Shown piece after piece: positions 17,098-24,617 of a stretch of DNA of 64,000 bases. Source of the DNA: Erythrobacter sanguineus. GTDB taxonomy: Bacteria; Pseudomonadota; Alphaproteobacteria; Sphingomonadales; Sphingomonadaceae. A model generated the notes under the pieces. That model saw only the letters and a list, made by a program, of their open reading frames with translations, was not told the origin of the DNA and did no database searches. The stretch is taken from assembly GCA_945878845.1 (NCBI GenBank), contig CAMCUB010000011.1:22060-86059 (forward strand), read 5' to 3'. A program made the translations under genes and the position numbers. Within the stretch, counting starts at the first letter, position 1; the number at the start of each line of letters is the position of its first letter.

Positions 17098-17607
17098 CTA
17101 GGTTAGATCCTCCGGCCGATTGACGTTCATGAGAGGCGTGCCCAGTTCCACCCGCCGCGCCCCCACATGGTCGGCGAAGCGGTAGAGCGAGCGGCCTCCG
17201 CTCTCCAGAAACCCCTCCAGCACGGGGCCGACGCTGACCGGCCACAGCCCGACGACCGGTTGGCTCTCGACGATCGCGCCGCCCTCGCCCGCCAGCATCG
17301 CAGCAAGATCGAAGGGCAGATCGGGCACATCCACCCCGGCGCTCAATATGTGAGTGAAGCCGCGCTCCCCCGCACGGCGCAGCGCCGCCGCTAGCCCGCC
17401 GAGCGGGCCGAGCCCTGCCTCCGGCCAATCAGGGATGCAGGTGAAGCCCGCCTCCTGACGCCCACACACCACGACAGCCTCGCACTGCGCGGCGAGCGCG
17501 GCGGCGACGCGGTCGATCAACCGTGCGCCCTCATAGAGCGCCTGCGCCTTGTCGCTGCCAAAGCGCCGCGCCTGTCCGCCGGCAAGGATCGCACCGAGAA
17601 GGATCAG
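17098..17607 (-). CDS. mobA: Molybdenum cofactor guanylyltransferase
   Basis: Attaches GMP to molybdopterin to make the bis-MGD cofactor. The nucleotide-binding motif 'GAILAGGQARRFGSDKA' is only complete if translation begins upstream of the first conventional start (TTG 17520). An in-frame stop at 17608-17610 limits the N-terminus, so CTG at 17607 (overlapping the preceding gene's TGA as CTGA) is the likely start, giving 169 residues. 'GLGPLGGLAAAL' and 'GVDVPDLPFDL' also fit the family, as does the C-terminal 'NVNRPEDL'. The gene lies close to a bis-MGD enzyme gene (13726-15864), which would need its product. Confidence 0.88.
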   Translation of the reverse strand: MILLGAILAGGQARRFGSDKAQALYEGARLIDRVAAALAAQCEAVVVCGRQEAGFTCIPDWPEAGLGPLGGLAAALRRAGERGFTHILSAGVDVPDLPFDLAAMLAGEGGAIVESQPVVGLWPVSVGPVLEGFLESGGRSLYRFADHVGARRVELGTPLMNVNRPEDLT

Positions 17608-17945
17608 TCAAACGCCTCGGTCGCATTGCCCTCGGCGTTGTAGACCGGGCCTTCCGCGTCGACGCGATACTTCGCGCTGACCGCCCCGGTGATCCCGAAC
17701 TGGCCGATGTGATCGCGCATGCCGGTATAGGCCGGGTCCTTGAAATGGGCGGCGAGGGCCTCTTCGCTCTCCCACTCCTCGAACACGTTCACGCGCGCCG
17801 GGTTCATTGAGCAGGCGCTCCAGTCGTAGTGGATGCAGCCCTTCTCGGCCAATGCCGCCTCGATATGCGGGCGGGCGGTGCGCAGGGCCTCTTCGCGCTG
17901 GGCAGGGTCGAGGTCGATCTGCGCGGAGATGAGAATCTTTGCCAT
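17604..17945 (-). CDS. ABM-fold monooxygenase-like small protein (antibiotic biosynthesis monooxygenase family)
   Basis: A 113-residue protein starting 'MAKILISAQIDLDPAQREEAL'. The dimeric alpha+beta-barrel pattern is visible: 'ARPHIEAALAEKGCIHYDWS', 'VNVFEEWESEEALAAHF' and 'HIGQFG'. Relatives are cofactor-free quinone-forming monooxygenases or haem-degrading enzymes, and many have unknown roles. The ATG at 17945 was chosen over a longer frame that runs into the upstream gene. The TGA overlaps the mobA CTG start. The NTF2-like gene ends 5 bp upstream, so the three genes form one unit (18361 to 17098). Confidence 0.82.
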   Translation of the reverse strand: MAKILISAQIDLDPAQREEALRTARPHIEAALAEKGCIHYDWSACSMNPARVNVFEEWESEEALAAHFKDPAYTGMRDHIGQFGITGAVSAKYRVDAEGPVYNAEGNATEAFD

Positions 17946-17950
17946 GGTTT

Positions 17951-18361
17951 TCAGCCTTCCACGCCGAATTCGGCGATGATCTTGAATTTGCGCGAAGTGA
18001 ACAGCCACTGCCCGTCAATCTTCGCCAACTCGTCTTCATAAAGCCCGCCGACATGGCGCGCCTTGCCGTCCTTGGGCTTGAGGATCTCCTGCGTCTGCAC
18101 GCGGGCGCGGGCGGTGTCGCCGGTGACTTCGATCATGCAGGGCACGCAGTGGAAGCTCACCGCCTCCAAGCCGCTCATTGCCCCGTTCCAGAAGGTGACG
18201 ATCGCGTCCTTGCCGTGGGTCTGGTGGCCCATCAGGTCCCAGTCGGCATCCTCGGCCCAGACGCTCGCCCAGGTGTCGCTGTCGATCCGCACCACGCCGT
18301 CTGCATAGGTGCCATTGAGTTCCTGAATCGCCACGCGATCCTCGAGGGGTCCGGTAAACAT
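17951..18361 (-). CDS. NTF2-fold (SnoaL-like) protein
   Basis: A 136-residue protein of the SnoaL/NTF2 superfamily: 'LEDRVAIQELNGTYADGVVR', then 'WASVWAEDADWDL', 'IVTFWNGAM' and the C-terminal 'RKFKIIAEFGVEG'. This fold hosts ketosteroid isomerases, bile-acid dehydratases and polyketide cyclases. I cannot assign catalytic residues here. Preceded by CACTGGGAGAGAGAACC as ribosome site and, 50 bp upstream, by the motif at 18411-18431. First gene of the unit ending with mobA. Confidence 0.8.
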   Translation of the reverse strand: MFTGPLEDRVAIQELNGTYADGVVRIDSDTWASVWAEDADWDLMGHQTHGKDAIVTFWNGAMSGLEAVSFHCVPCMIEVTGDTARARVQTQEILKPKDGKARHVGGLYEDELAKIDGQWLFTSRKFKIIAEFGVEG

Positions 18362-18410
18362 GGTTCTCTCTCCCAGTGTTGCAGTCGGCTATCGGCCCCG
18401 AGGACACCCA

Positions 18411-18431
18411 GCGACAATGCCCACTTTTGGG
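18411..18431 (-). promoter_or_regulatory. Conserved upstream motif, site 1
   Basis: On the minus strand the sequence reads CCCAAAAGTGGGCATTGTCGC, 50 bp before the NTF2-like start at 18361. With one more base at the TCCC end, 20 of 22 positions match the site before the Rieske gene at 36208-36228. It lies between divergent genes (18361 and 18486) and could serve either. A promoter element or regulator site is inferred from its position and conservation only. Confidence 0.5.
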
Positions 18432-18485
18432 AAGGGTGGGGACGGGGCGGGGCGTGTTACTCCCCCGCCTTGAGAGAGGAGACAC

Positions 18486-19298
18486 ATGATGGGACAACTC
18501 GAGGGCAAGACTGCCGTCATTCTGGGCGCGGCGTCGGAGGGCAATATGGGCCAGACCATCGCCCGCCTGTTCGCGAAAGAGGGCGCGAAGGTGATGGTGG
18601 CGGGCCGCAAGGAAGCCCCGCTCGCCGCGCTGGCAGAGGAGATCGGCGGGGCCTACGCCCTGTGCGATATCGCCAAGAAGCCGGAAGTGAACGCCATGGC
18701 CGACAAGGCCGCTGCCACCTTCGGCCGGGTCGATATCGCGATCAACACCACCGGCTGGGGCCTGCTCGCCAGCCTCGAGGAGATCACCGACGAACAGCTC
18801 GACCAGATCGTCGACTTGCAGTTCAAGGGCGTGCACCACTTCCTCCAGGCCTTCGTGCGGGTGATGAGCGCGCAGGCGCCCACGGGCGGCTCGCTGATCT
18901 CGCTGTCCTCGGCCACCACCAAGGCGATCATCACCAACCACGCGGCTTACATCGGCACCAAGCGCGGCTCGGAGGCGCTGATCGAGTGTGTCGCCAATGA
19001 TTACGGGCACCTTGGGATCAAGGCCAACACGGTCTCCCCCGCCTTCACTGACAGCCCGATGACGCACGAGAGCTTCCAGGTCCCGGGGCTCACCGATGCT
19101 TTCCTTCCGCGCTACCCGATGGGGCGGCTGAACACGGTCGAGGATGTCGCTCACGCATGCCTGTGGCTGAGCACCGATCAGGCCTATGTGACCGGCGCGA
19201 ATATCCAGCCCAATGGCGGCCTCATTATGCGCGGCAACCCGCAGGCCGGGGATGTCGCCGCAGCGATCGGGGCGGCGATGGCGAAGCTGCAGGGGTGA
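18486..19298 (+). CDS. Atypical SDR oxidoreductase
   Basis: A 270-residue short-chain dehydrogenase. The cofactor motif is unusual, 'VILGAASEGNMGQTIARLF', closer to enoyl-reductase-like SDRs than to the classical TGxxxGxG. The NNAG motif is replaced by 'NTTGWG', and the active site reads 'SLSSATTK..' with 'YIGTKRGSEAL' supplying Tyr and Lys. ATG ATG at 18486/18489 gives two adjacent starts behind GAGAGAGGAGACAC. It diverges from the NTF2-ABM-mobA unit. Substrate unknown; the modified cofactor loop may mean a different NAD(H)/NADP(H) preference. Confidence 0.87.
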   Translation: MMGQLEGKTAVILGAASEGNMGQTIARLFAKEGAKVMVAGRKEAPLAALAEEIGGAYALCDIAKKPEVNAMADKAAATFGRVDIAINTTGWGLLASLEEITDEQLDQIVDLQFKGVHHFLQAFVRVMSAQAPTGGSLISLSSATTKAIITNHAAYIGTKRGSEALIECVANDYGHLGIKANTVSPAFTDSPMTHESFQVPGLTDAFLPRYPMGRLNTVEDVAHACLWLSTDQAYVTGANIQPNGGLIMRGNPQAGDVAAAIGAAMAKLQG

Positions 19299-19303
19299 AA
19301 TGT

Positions 19304-19407
19304 TCGTCGTCCCGGGCTTGACCCGGGATCGCTCAGAGCGTGGCACCAAGTCTCGAGCGGTCCCGGATCCCCGGCCTGCGCCGGGGCAGGCAAGTCCGGG
19401 ACGACGA
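19304..19407. repeat. Palindromic repeat of a second family
   Basis: Starts TCGTCGTCCCGG and ends with the exact reverse complement CCGGGACGACGA; inside, GGGCTTGACCCGGGATC pairs imperfectly with GATCCCCGGCC..CCGGGG. It lies between two converging SDR genes and fills 104 of the 114 bp. Different in sequence from the GTCATTGCGAG family but with the same placement. Confidence 0.8.
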
Positions 19408-19412
19408 TAGGC

Positions 19413-20189
19413 TCAATACTGCGCCGTCCCGCCGTCGACGCTGATTTGCTGGCCGGTGATCCCGCCGCCCGCCTCGCTGGCGAGCAGCACCGCCACGGCA
19501 GCGACCTCCTCGACCGTGTTCGGACGCTTGATCGCCGAATCCGCCGCGAACATGTCGATCATCTCCTGAAACTCCAGCCCCATCGCCTTGGCGGTCGCGG
19601 GGCCGTTGTTCTTGATGATGTCGGTGATGACGATGCCGGGGCAGATCGCGTTGACCGTGACGCCTGCCGCGCCGACTTCGCGCGCGAGGCTCTTGGTCAT
19701 GCCGTTCACCGCGTGCTTGGCGGCGCTGTAGGCGGTCAGCACCGCCTTGCCGTGCTTGCCCTCCATCGAGGAGATGTTGATCACCCGGCCATGCTCCTTC
19801 GCCAGCATCACCGGCAGGGCGCGGCGGGTGGCCCAGAAGGTCGAATAGACGTTCCACTTCATCGCCTCGTCAAAGGCGTGGTCGGAGAGGTTGACGAGCG
19901 GCTGGAGGTCGCCCGCCCCGCCGGCATTGTTCACCAGAATGTCGAGCGTGCCGAAATGCGCGATCACGGCATCGACGAAGCCCTCGAGATCGCCTTGCGC
20001 CATCACGTCGCCCGCAACGAAGATCGCCCGGTCACCTGCCCCGAGTTCTTCGAGCACCTTCGCGCCCTTTTCGGCATTGCGCGCGAACAGCGCGACGCTG
20101 GCGCCTTCGGCCAGAAACGCCTCGGCGATCCCGCGCCCCATGCCTGCCGTGCCCCCGGTGATCGCGGCGATTTTTCCTACGAGTTTCAT
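19413..20189 (-). CDS. SDR family oxidoreductase
   Basis: A 258-residue classical short-chain dehydrogenase: 'IAAITGGTAGMGRGIAEAF' for cofactor binding, 'DILVNNAGGAGDL', and 'YSAAKHAVNGMTKSL' with Tyr and Lys. The end 'TGQQISVDGGTAQY' is typical. Start set at ATG 20189; further upstream the frame runs into a repeat element. Stands alone: its neighbour downstream converges across the 19304-19407 palindrome, and the KstD-like gene diverges from it. Likely an alcohol/ketone oxidoreductase of the catabolic island. Confidence 0.9.
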   Translation of the reverse strand: MKLVGKIAAITGGTAGMGRGIAEAFLAEGASVALFARNAEKGAKVLEELGAGDRAIFVAGDVMAQGDLEGFVDAVIAHFGTLDILVNNAGGAGDLQPLVNLSDHAFDEAMKWNVYSTFWATRRALPVMLAKEHGRVINISSMEGKHGKAVLTAYSAAKHAVNGMTKSLAREVGAAGVTVNAICPGIVITDIIKNNGPATAKAMGLEFQEMIDMFAADSAIKRPNTVEEVAAVAVLLASEAGGGITGQQISVDGGTAQY

Positions 20190-20203
20190 GTATTTGCACC
20201 CTT

Positions 20204-20307
20204 CCTCGTCATTGCGAGCGTAGCGAAGCAACCCATCGACCGAGCGCGCTATCGCAGAGCAAGGGCCATGGGTTGCCGCGTCGCCTGCGGCTCCTCGCAA
20301 TGACGAG
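20204..20307. repeat. Bipartite palindromic repeat, copy B
   Basis: CCTCGTCATTGCGAG at the left, CTCGCAATGACGAG at the right. The 5' arm is the short type (GAGCGTAGCGAAGCAACCCAT), the 3' arm in reverse complement the long type (GAGGAGCCGCAGGCGACGCGGCAACCCATGG), so it is inverted relative to copy A. Unlike the other copies it sits between divergent genes, 14 bp from the SDR start. Confidence 0.85.
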
Positions 20308-20386
20308 TAGGGCAGGGGCGAGCGCAGCGCACCTTGCCAAAATGACGGGTTGCCGCCGGGGCCTCGCGAGGCGTCTAATCCAAGGC

Positions 20387-22006
20387 ATGAACGAAGTGGA
20401 CGTCATCATTCTGGGCACCGGTGCCGCCGGCATGGCCGCCGCGCTCGCCGCGCACGAGGCTGGCGCGCGCGTCGCGCTGGTCGAGCGCTGGGACCGCATC
20501 GGCGGCACCTCGGCGATCTCGGGCGGGGTGATCTGGGTCGCCGACAACCCGCGGATGCGCGCCGCCGGGATGGCCGACAGCCGCGCCGACGCGCTGGCCT
20601 ATTTCCGCAGCCTCGATCACGGCGATCTGGTGGACGAGACGCTCGAGGCCTTTGTCGACAAGGGGCCCGAGGCGTTGGCCTTTCTGGAAGAGGCGGGGGC
20701 GCTCAGCGTCTCGGTGCTGCCGGGCTATCCCGACTATTACCTCGACCGCCCGGGCGCCAAGCCCGAAGGCAGCCGCGCGCTCGACCATGATCTGTTTGCG
20801 CTGGGCGAGTTGGGGGACTGGGCGGCGAAGATCTACGCCATCGAGGAGCCCAAGCCGCTGATGCTGCGCGAGACGCCCTTGGGCGGCGCGAGTGCGATGC
20901 CGCCGATGGAAGTGCTGGGACAGCGAATGGCCGAGCGGCAATGCGGTTTTGGGCAGGCGATGGTGGCGCGCTTGCTCAAGGCCTGCCTCGACCGGGGGAT
21001 CGAGCCGATTCTCGGCGTTGAGACGAAGCGGCTGGTCAGGGACGGTGAGCGGATCGCGGGGATTGAGGGTGTGCGGGACGGTCAGCCTTTCGCGCTGGCC
21101 GCAAGGCGCGGCGTCATCATCACCACCGGCGGCTTCGAGTGGGACACCGAGCTGCGCCAGACCTTCCTGCGCGGCCCCGTCACCGCGCCCGCCAGCCCGC
21201 CCACGGGCACCGGCGGCGGGTTGAGGTTGGCGATGGCGGCAGGTGCGAAGCTCGGCAATATGACCAGCGCGTGGTGGGCACCGACCCTCGTCACTCCCGA
21301 CGCACCATGGGCCAGCGGCGAGCAGCGCGCGCAGATCATCCTGATCGAGCGCACCGTGCCGCACTCGATCATGGTCAACCGGAGCGGGCGGCGGTTCTGC
21401 AACGAGGCGGCGAATTACTCGGCGCTTGGGGGCGTGTTCCACCAGTTCGACCCGGCCAATTACGACTACCTCAACCTGCCCGCCTATCTCATCTTCGACG
21501 CGCAATATGCCGAGCGCTATCCGCTGGGGACGCGCCAGCCGGGGCAGCCGATGCCGAAGTGGGTGAAGCGCGCTGATACGCTCGAAGAGCTAGCGGGGCA
21601 GATCGGGGTGGATGCGGCTGCGCTGACTGAGGCCGTCGCGCGCTTCAACGTTCATGCCGACGCGGGACATGATCCGGACTTCGGGCGGGGCACATCCGCT
21701 TACGATCACTTCTATGGCGACCGCTCGCGTGAGGGCACCGCCGTCACGCTAGGAGCGATCCGCGAGGCGCCGTTCTATGCGGTGGAGATCGCCTCGGGGC
21801 TACTCGGCACCAACGGCGGGCCGCGAACCGATGGTCAGGCGCGCATCCTCGGCCATGACGGCGCGCCGATTCCGGGGCTGCTGGGCGCGGGCAATGCCAT
21901 CGCCTGTCCGACGGGCGGGATCTATGCCGGCGCGGGCGGGACGCTCGGCCCTGCGCTGACCTTCGGTTACATTGCGGGGCGGACGGCGGCGCTCGCCAAC
22001 CTCTAG
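20387..22006 (+). CDS. FAD-dependent 3-ketosteroid-1-dehydrogenase-like flavoprotein
   Basis: A 539-residue flavoprotein. The FAD-binding start 'VIILGTGAAGMAAALAAHEAG' is followed by 'GGTSAISGGVIW'. The C-terminal 'GLLGTNGGPRTD', 'GIYAGAGGTLGPALTFGYIAGR' closely follows 3-oxosteroid 1-dehydrogenase, including the Tyr of the Y-x-G-x-G loop that abstracts a proton in the steroid enzyme. Relatives also include fumarate-reductase-type proteins, but those lack this ending. It would insert a C1=C2 double bond next to a ring ketone. Its stop shares a CTAG with the Rieske gene stop on the other strand. Steroid as actual substrate is not proven. Confidence 0.88.
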   Translation: MNEVDVIILGTGAAGMAAALAAHEAGARVALVERWDRIGGTSAISGGVIWVADNPRMRAAGMADSRADALAYFRSLDHGDLVDETLEAFVDKGPEALAFLEEAGALSVSVLPGYPDYYLDRPGAKPEGSRALDHDLFALGELGDWAAKIYAIEEPKPLMLRETPLGGASAMPPMEVLGQRMAERQCGFGQAMVARLLKACLDRGIEPILGVETKRLVRDGERIAGIEGVRDGQPFALAARRGVIITTGGFEWDTELRQTFLRGPVTAPASPPTGTGGGLRLAMAAGAKLGNMTSAWWAPTLVTPDAPWASGEQRAQIILIERTVPHSIMVNRSGRRFCNEAANYSALGGVFHQFDPANYDYLNLPAYLIFDAQYAERYPLGTRQPGQPMPKWVKRADTLEELAGQIGVDAAALTEAVARFNVHADAGHDPDFGRGTSAYDHFYGDRSREGTAVTLGAIREAPFYAVEIASGLLGTNGGPRTDGQARILGHDGAPIPGLLGAGNAIACPTGGIYAGAGGTLGPALTFGYIAGRTAALANL

Positions 22007-23334
22007 CTCTCCACCCAGCGATCAATCGTATCGTGGAAGAACCGCACCCGCGCCTCTTGCCCGGCGAGGTGTCCACCCTTGTAGCCGCGCGATCTGAGGC
22101 CGAGCTGCTGCTCGCTCCAGATGCTCACGTCCTGATCGATGCCGGGGCCGCAGCTGAGTTCGCCCACCACCCCGCGCTGGTGCGGGACGGGGACGGTGCG
22201 GTCGACCTCCTGACCCATCGAATAGGCGTAGTAGCGATCCACGCCTTCGGGGAACCAGGTGAAATACCACATGTCGAAATAGCACCGTTCGGGGTCGGTC
22301 GGGTGCGGGTCGGCGCGCAGCCAGATGCAGCCGTCGGGCTTGAGGCTGAAGCTGATATTGGGGAAGATCGTGTAGTGGAAGTGGTCGGTCAGCTGCGCAT
22401 CGTGGAAGTGGCTGAAGTCATAGCCCTTCTCCGCGCCCTTCTCGCGCTTGGCCTGCTGGAGCGCCTCGCGGGTGGCGAGGGGATCATCGCGGAAGTCCTC
22501 GGGGTCGAGGCCCCAATAGGTGAGCTCCGTCCGCATCATGTCGAGCACGGTGTCGGTGTGGCCCCGCAGCGAGCGTGACGGCCGCGAGCCCGGCATGAAC
22601 ATCCGCGCATGGCCGTGCGGGGCGTAGAGGTCGAATTGGCAGTCCTTGTAGCTTTGCTCCATCACGAAGCGGGTCTGGGGGTGGACGAAGGGCAGGTGGT
22701 AGCTCTCGTTGAAATTGTCCTGCACGCACTTCCAGTTCCAGTCGCCCTCGAGCGTCACCCAGTGGGTGCGGTGCATCGCCTCCATGTTGTAGAGCGCGAG
22801 CTGCGGGCCGATGGGGCCGAGGTGCTCGGCAAGCGGCGTGGCGGCGGGATCGAGATTGACCCAGACGAAGCCCGCGAAGACCTCGGATCGCACTTCCTCA
22901 AGCCTGACTTTGCCGCAGGGGGTGCCGCCCGAGAAATCCTCGGGGCAGGGGACGAAATTGAGCTCGCCCTCCGGGGTGAAGCGCCAGCCATGGTAGGAGC
23001 AGGCGATGCGCTTGGAATGGCCCGCTTCCTCCATGACGAGGCGTTTCCCGCGGTGGGGGCAGACATTGTAGAACGCGCGCACCACGCCGTCCTCACCGTG
23101 GGTGACGAGGATGCTTTCACGCCCGATGTCGTAGGTGAAGAAGTCGCCGGGATTGGCGACTTGGCTGGCGAGTCCGCCGATCAGCCACGCCTTGGTCCAG
23201 ATACCGTCCCACTCGGCTTGCATGAAGTCGCGCGACCAGTAGCGGCTGCCGTCGATCGGCTTGTCCGACAGGCGCGGCATGGGCTGGGGCATGACATCGA
23301 TCCGCGCCGGGGCGGGCTTGAGCAGGGTCGCCAT
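22003..23334 (-). CDS. Rieske non-haem iron oxygenase, large subunit (first of two)
   Basis: A 443-residue ring-hydroxylating oxygenase alpha subunit. The Rieske cluster ligands are Cys92-x-His94 ('CPHRGK') and Cys112-x2-His115 ('CSYHGW'). The mononuclear iron site is in 'DNFNESYHLPFVHPQT'. No beta subunit, ferredoxin or reductase gene is adjacent, so it is probably an alpha-only (alpha3) type, as in many sphingomonad O-demethylases and hydroxylases. ATG 23334 overlaps the P450 stop by one base (TGATG), so it is coupled to P450 and CMD genes in one operon. Confidence 0.92.
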   Translation of the reverse strand: MATLLKPAPARIDVMPQPMPRLSDKPIDGSRYWSRDFMQAEWDGIWTKAWLIGGLASQVANPGDFFTYDIGRESILVTHGEDGVVRAFYNVCPHRGKRLVMEEAGHSKRIACSYHGWRFTPEGELNFVPCPEDFSGGTPCGKVRLEEVRSEVFAGFVWVNLDPAATPLAEHLGPIGPQLALYNMEAMHRTHWVTLEGDWNWKCVQDNFNESYHLPFVHPQTRFVMEQSYKDCQFDLYAPHGHARMFMPGSRPSRSLRGHTDTVLDMMRTELTYWGLDPEDFRDDPLATREALQQAKREKGAEKGYDFSHFHDAQLTDHFHYTIFPNISFSLKPDGCIWLRADPHPTDPERCYFDMWYFTWFPEGVDRYYAYSMGQEVDRTVPVPHQRGVVGELSCGPGIDQDVSIWSEQQLGLRSRGYKGGHLAGQEARVRFFHDTIDRWVES

Positions 23335-24617
23335 CAGCGCTTCTTCGCTTCGAAGGTGATGTTGAGCTGCTTCAGGCTCCTGAGCAAAAAGTGCGGATGG
23401 TAGCTGAAGTCGTTCTCGCCTTCGGCAAAGTCCATGTCCTCGAACCGGTCGACCACCGCCTGAAAGCCCCAGGTCAGTTCGCGCCGGGCAAGCGGGGCAC
23501 CGAGGCAGTGGTGCGTGCCCGAACCGAAGGCCATGTGCGCGCCAGCCTTGGGCCGCTCGAGATCGAGCTTCTCGGGGCATTCGAAGAAGCGTTCATCGCG
23601 GTTCGCCGCGCCATAGCGGACGTTGACGACCGAGCCTGCGGGGATCGTAACTCCGTCAAGCTCGACGTCGGCATGGGTGAACCGCATCAGCGACTGCACC
23701 GGGCTTTCCAGCCTGAGCACCTCCTCGACGAAGTTGCGCATATACTTGTCGGGATCGGCCTTGAGCTTGTGCCACACATCCTTGTTCTCAATGAGTAACT
23801 TCATCCCCGCCGCCAGCGCATTGGTGGTGGTCTCGCTGCCGCCGACGAAGGTGTCGGCCATCATCTCGGCGTGGAGTTCCTCGTTGTTGAGCGGGCGGCC
23901 CCAGCCTTCTATCACGGTGTTGACCAGCACCGAGATCAGCGAGCCATCGGGATGCTCCCGCAGGCGTTCGAAGATCGGCTGAAAGTAATGCTGCGCCTCG
24001 ATCTCGCGGTCGACCATTTCGAGGTGTTTGTCCTCTGGCAGCATCAGCGAGATGCGGTGGAAGAAGGCGTCGGTCCAGCTCTTGATCCGCCACATATCCT
24101 CGCGCGCGGCGCCCATCTGTTCGCCGATGATGAACAGCGGGAGCGGCACGCAGAACTGGCGCACCCAGTCGCAGCGGCCTTCATCGACAAATTCGTCGAT
24201 CAGCTCATAGGCCAGCGTTTCGACGCGCGGGTCGATTTCCTTGATGCGGCTGGGCTTGAACGCCTCGTTGAACATGGCGCGCATCTGCTTGTGGTTGGGA
24301 TCATCGCGGCCCGCCAGCGTCGGCGCGGGCAGCCAGCCCTTTTCCTTGAACCGCTCGGCCACCTTCCGCCCGCGCTCCATGTCGACCGGTGATGCGCGCA
24401 TCAGCTCGCTCAAGGCGGTGGAGGGGAAGCGCGCTGGGTCCATCAGCACCTCGCGCACATGGTCATAGCGGCTCACCACATAGATCTGCGTGCCGGGAAT
24501 GTTGTAGACAGGGGCCTCGTCACGCAGCTGCTTGTAGGCGTCATAGGGGCACTGCTGGAGCGCGGGGTCGAACAGGTTGATCTGGGGCTGCCCCGAAACT
24601 TCCTTCTGGACGTTCAT
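23334..24617 (-). CDS. Cytochrome P450 (second of three)
   Basis: A 427-residue P450: I-helix 'GGSETTTNALAAG', K-helix 'EEVLRLESP', and haem loop 'FGSGTHHCLGAPLARREL' with Cys371 as ligand. It starts at ATG 24617, overlapping the CMD stop by one base (TGATG), and itself overlaps the Rieske start in the same way. Having a P450 and a Rieske oxygenase so tightly joined suggests two oxygenations of one substrate. Redox partners are not in the window. Substrate unknown. Confidence 0.95.
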   Translation of the reverse strand: MNVQKEVSGQPQINLFDPALQQCPYDAYKQLRDEAPVYNIPGTQIYVVSRYDHVREVLMDPARFPSTALSELMRASPVDMERGRKVAERFKEKGWLPAPTLAGRDDPNHKQMRAMFNEAFKPSRIKEIDPRVETLAYELIDEFVDEGRCDWVRQFCVPLPLFIIGEQMGAAREDMWRIKSWTDAFFHRISLMLPEDKHLEMVDREIEAQHYFQPIFERLREHPDGSLISVLVNTVIEGWGRPLNNEELHAEMMADTFVGGSETTTNALAAGMKLLIENKDVWHKLKADPDKYMRNFVEEVLRLESPVQSLMRFTHADVELDGVTIPAGSVVNVRYGAANRDERFFECPEKLDLERPKAGAHMAFGSGTHHCLGAPLARRELTWGFQAVVDRFEDMDFAEGENDFSYHPHFLLRSLKQLNITFEAKKR

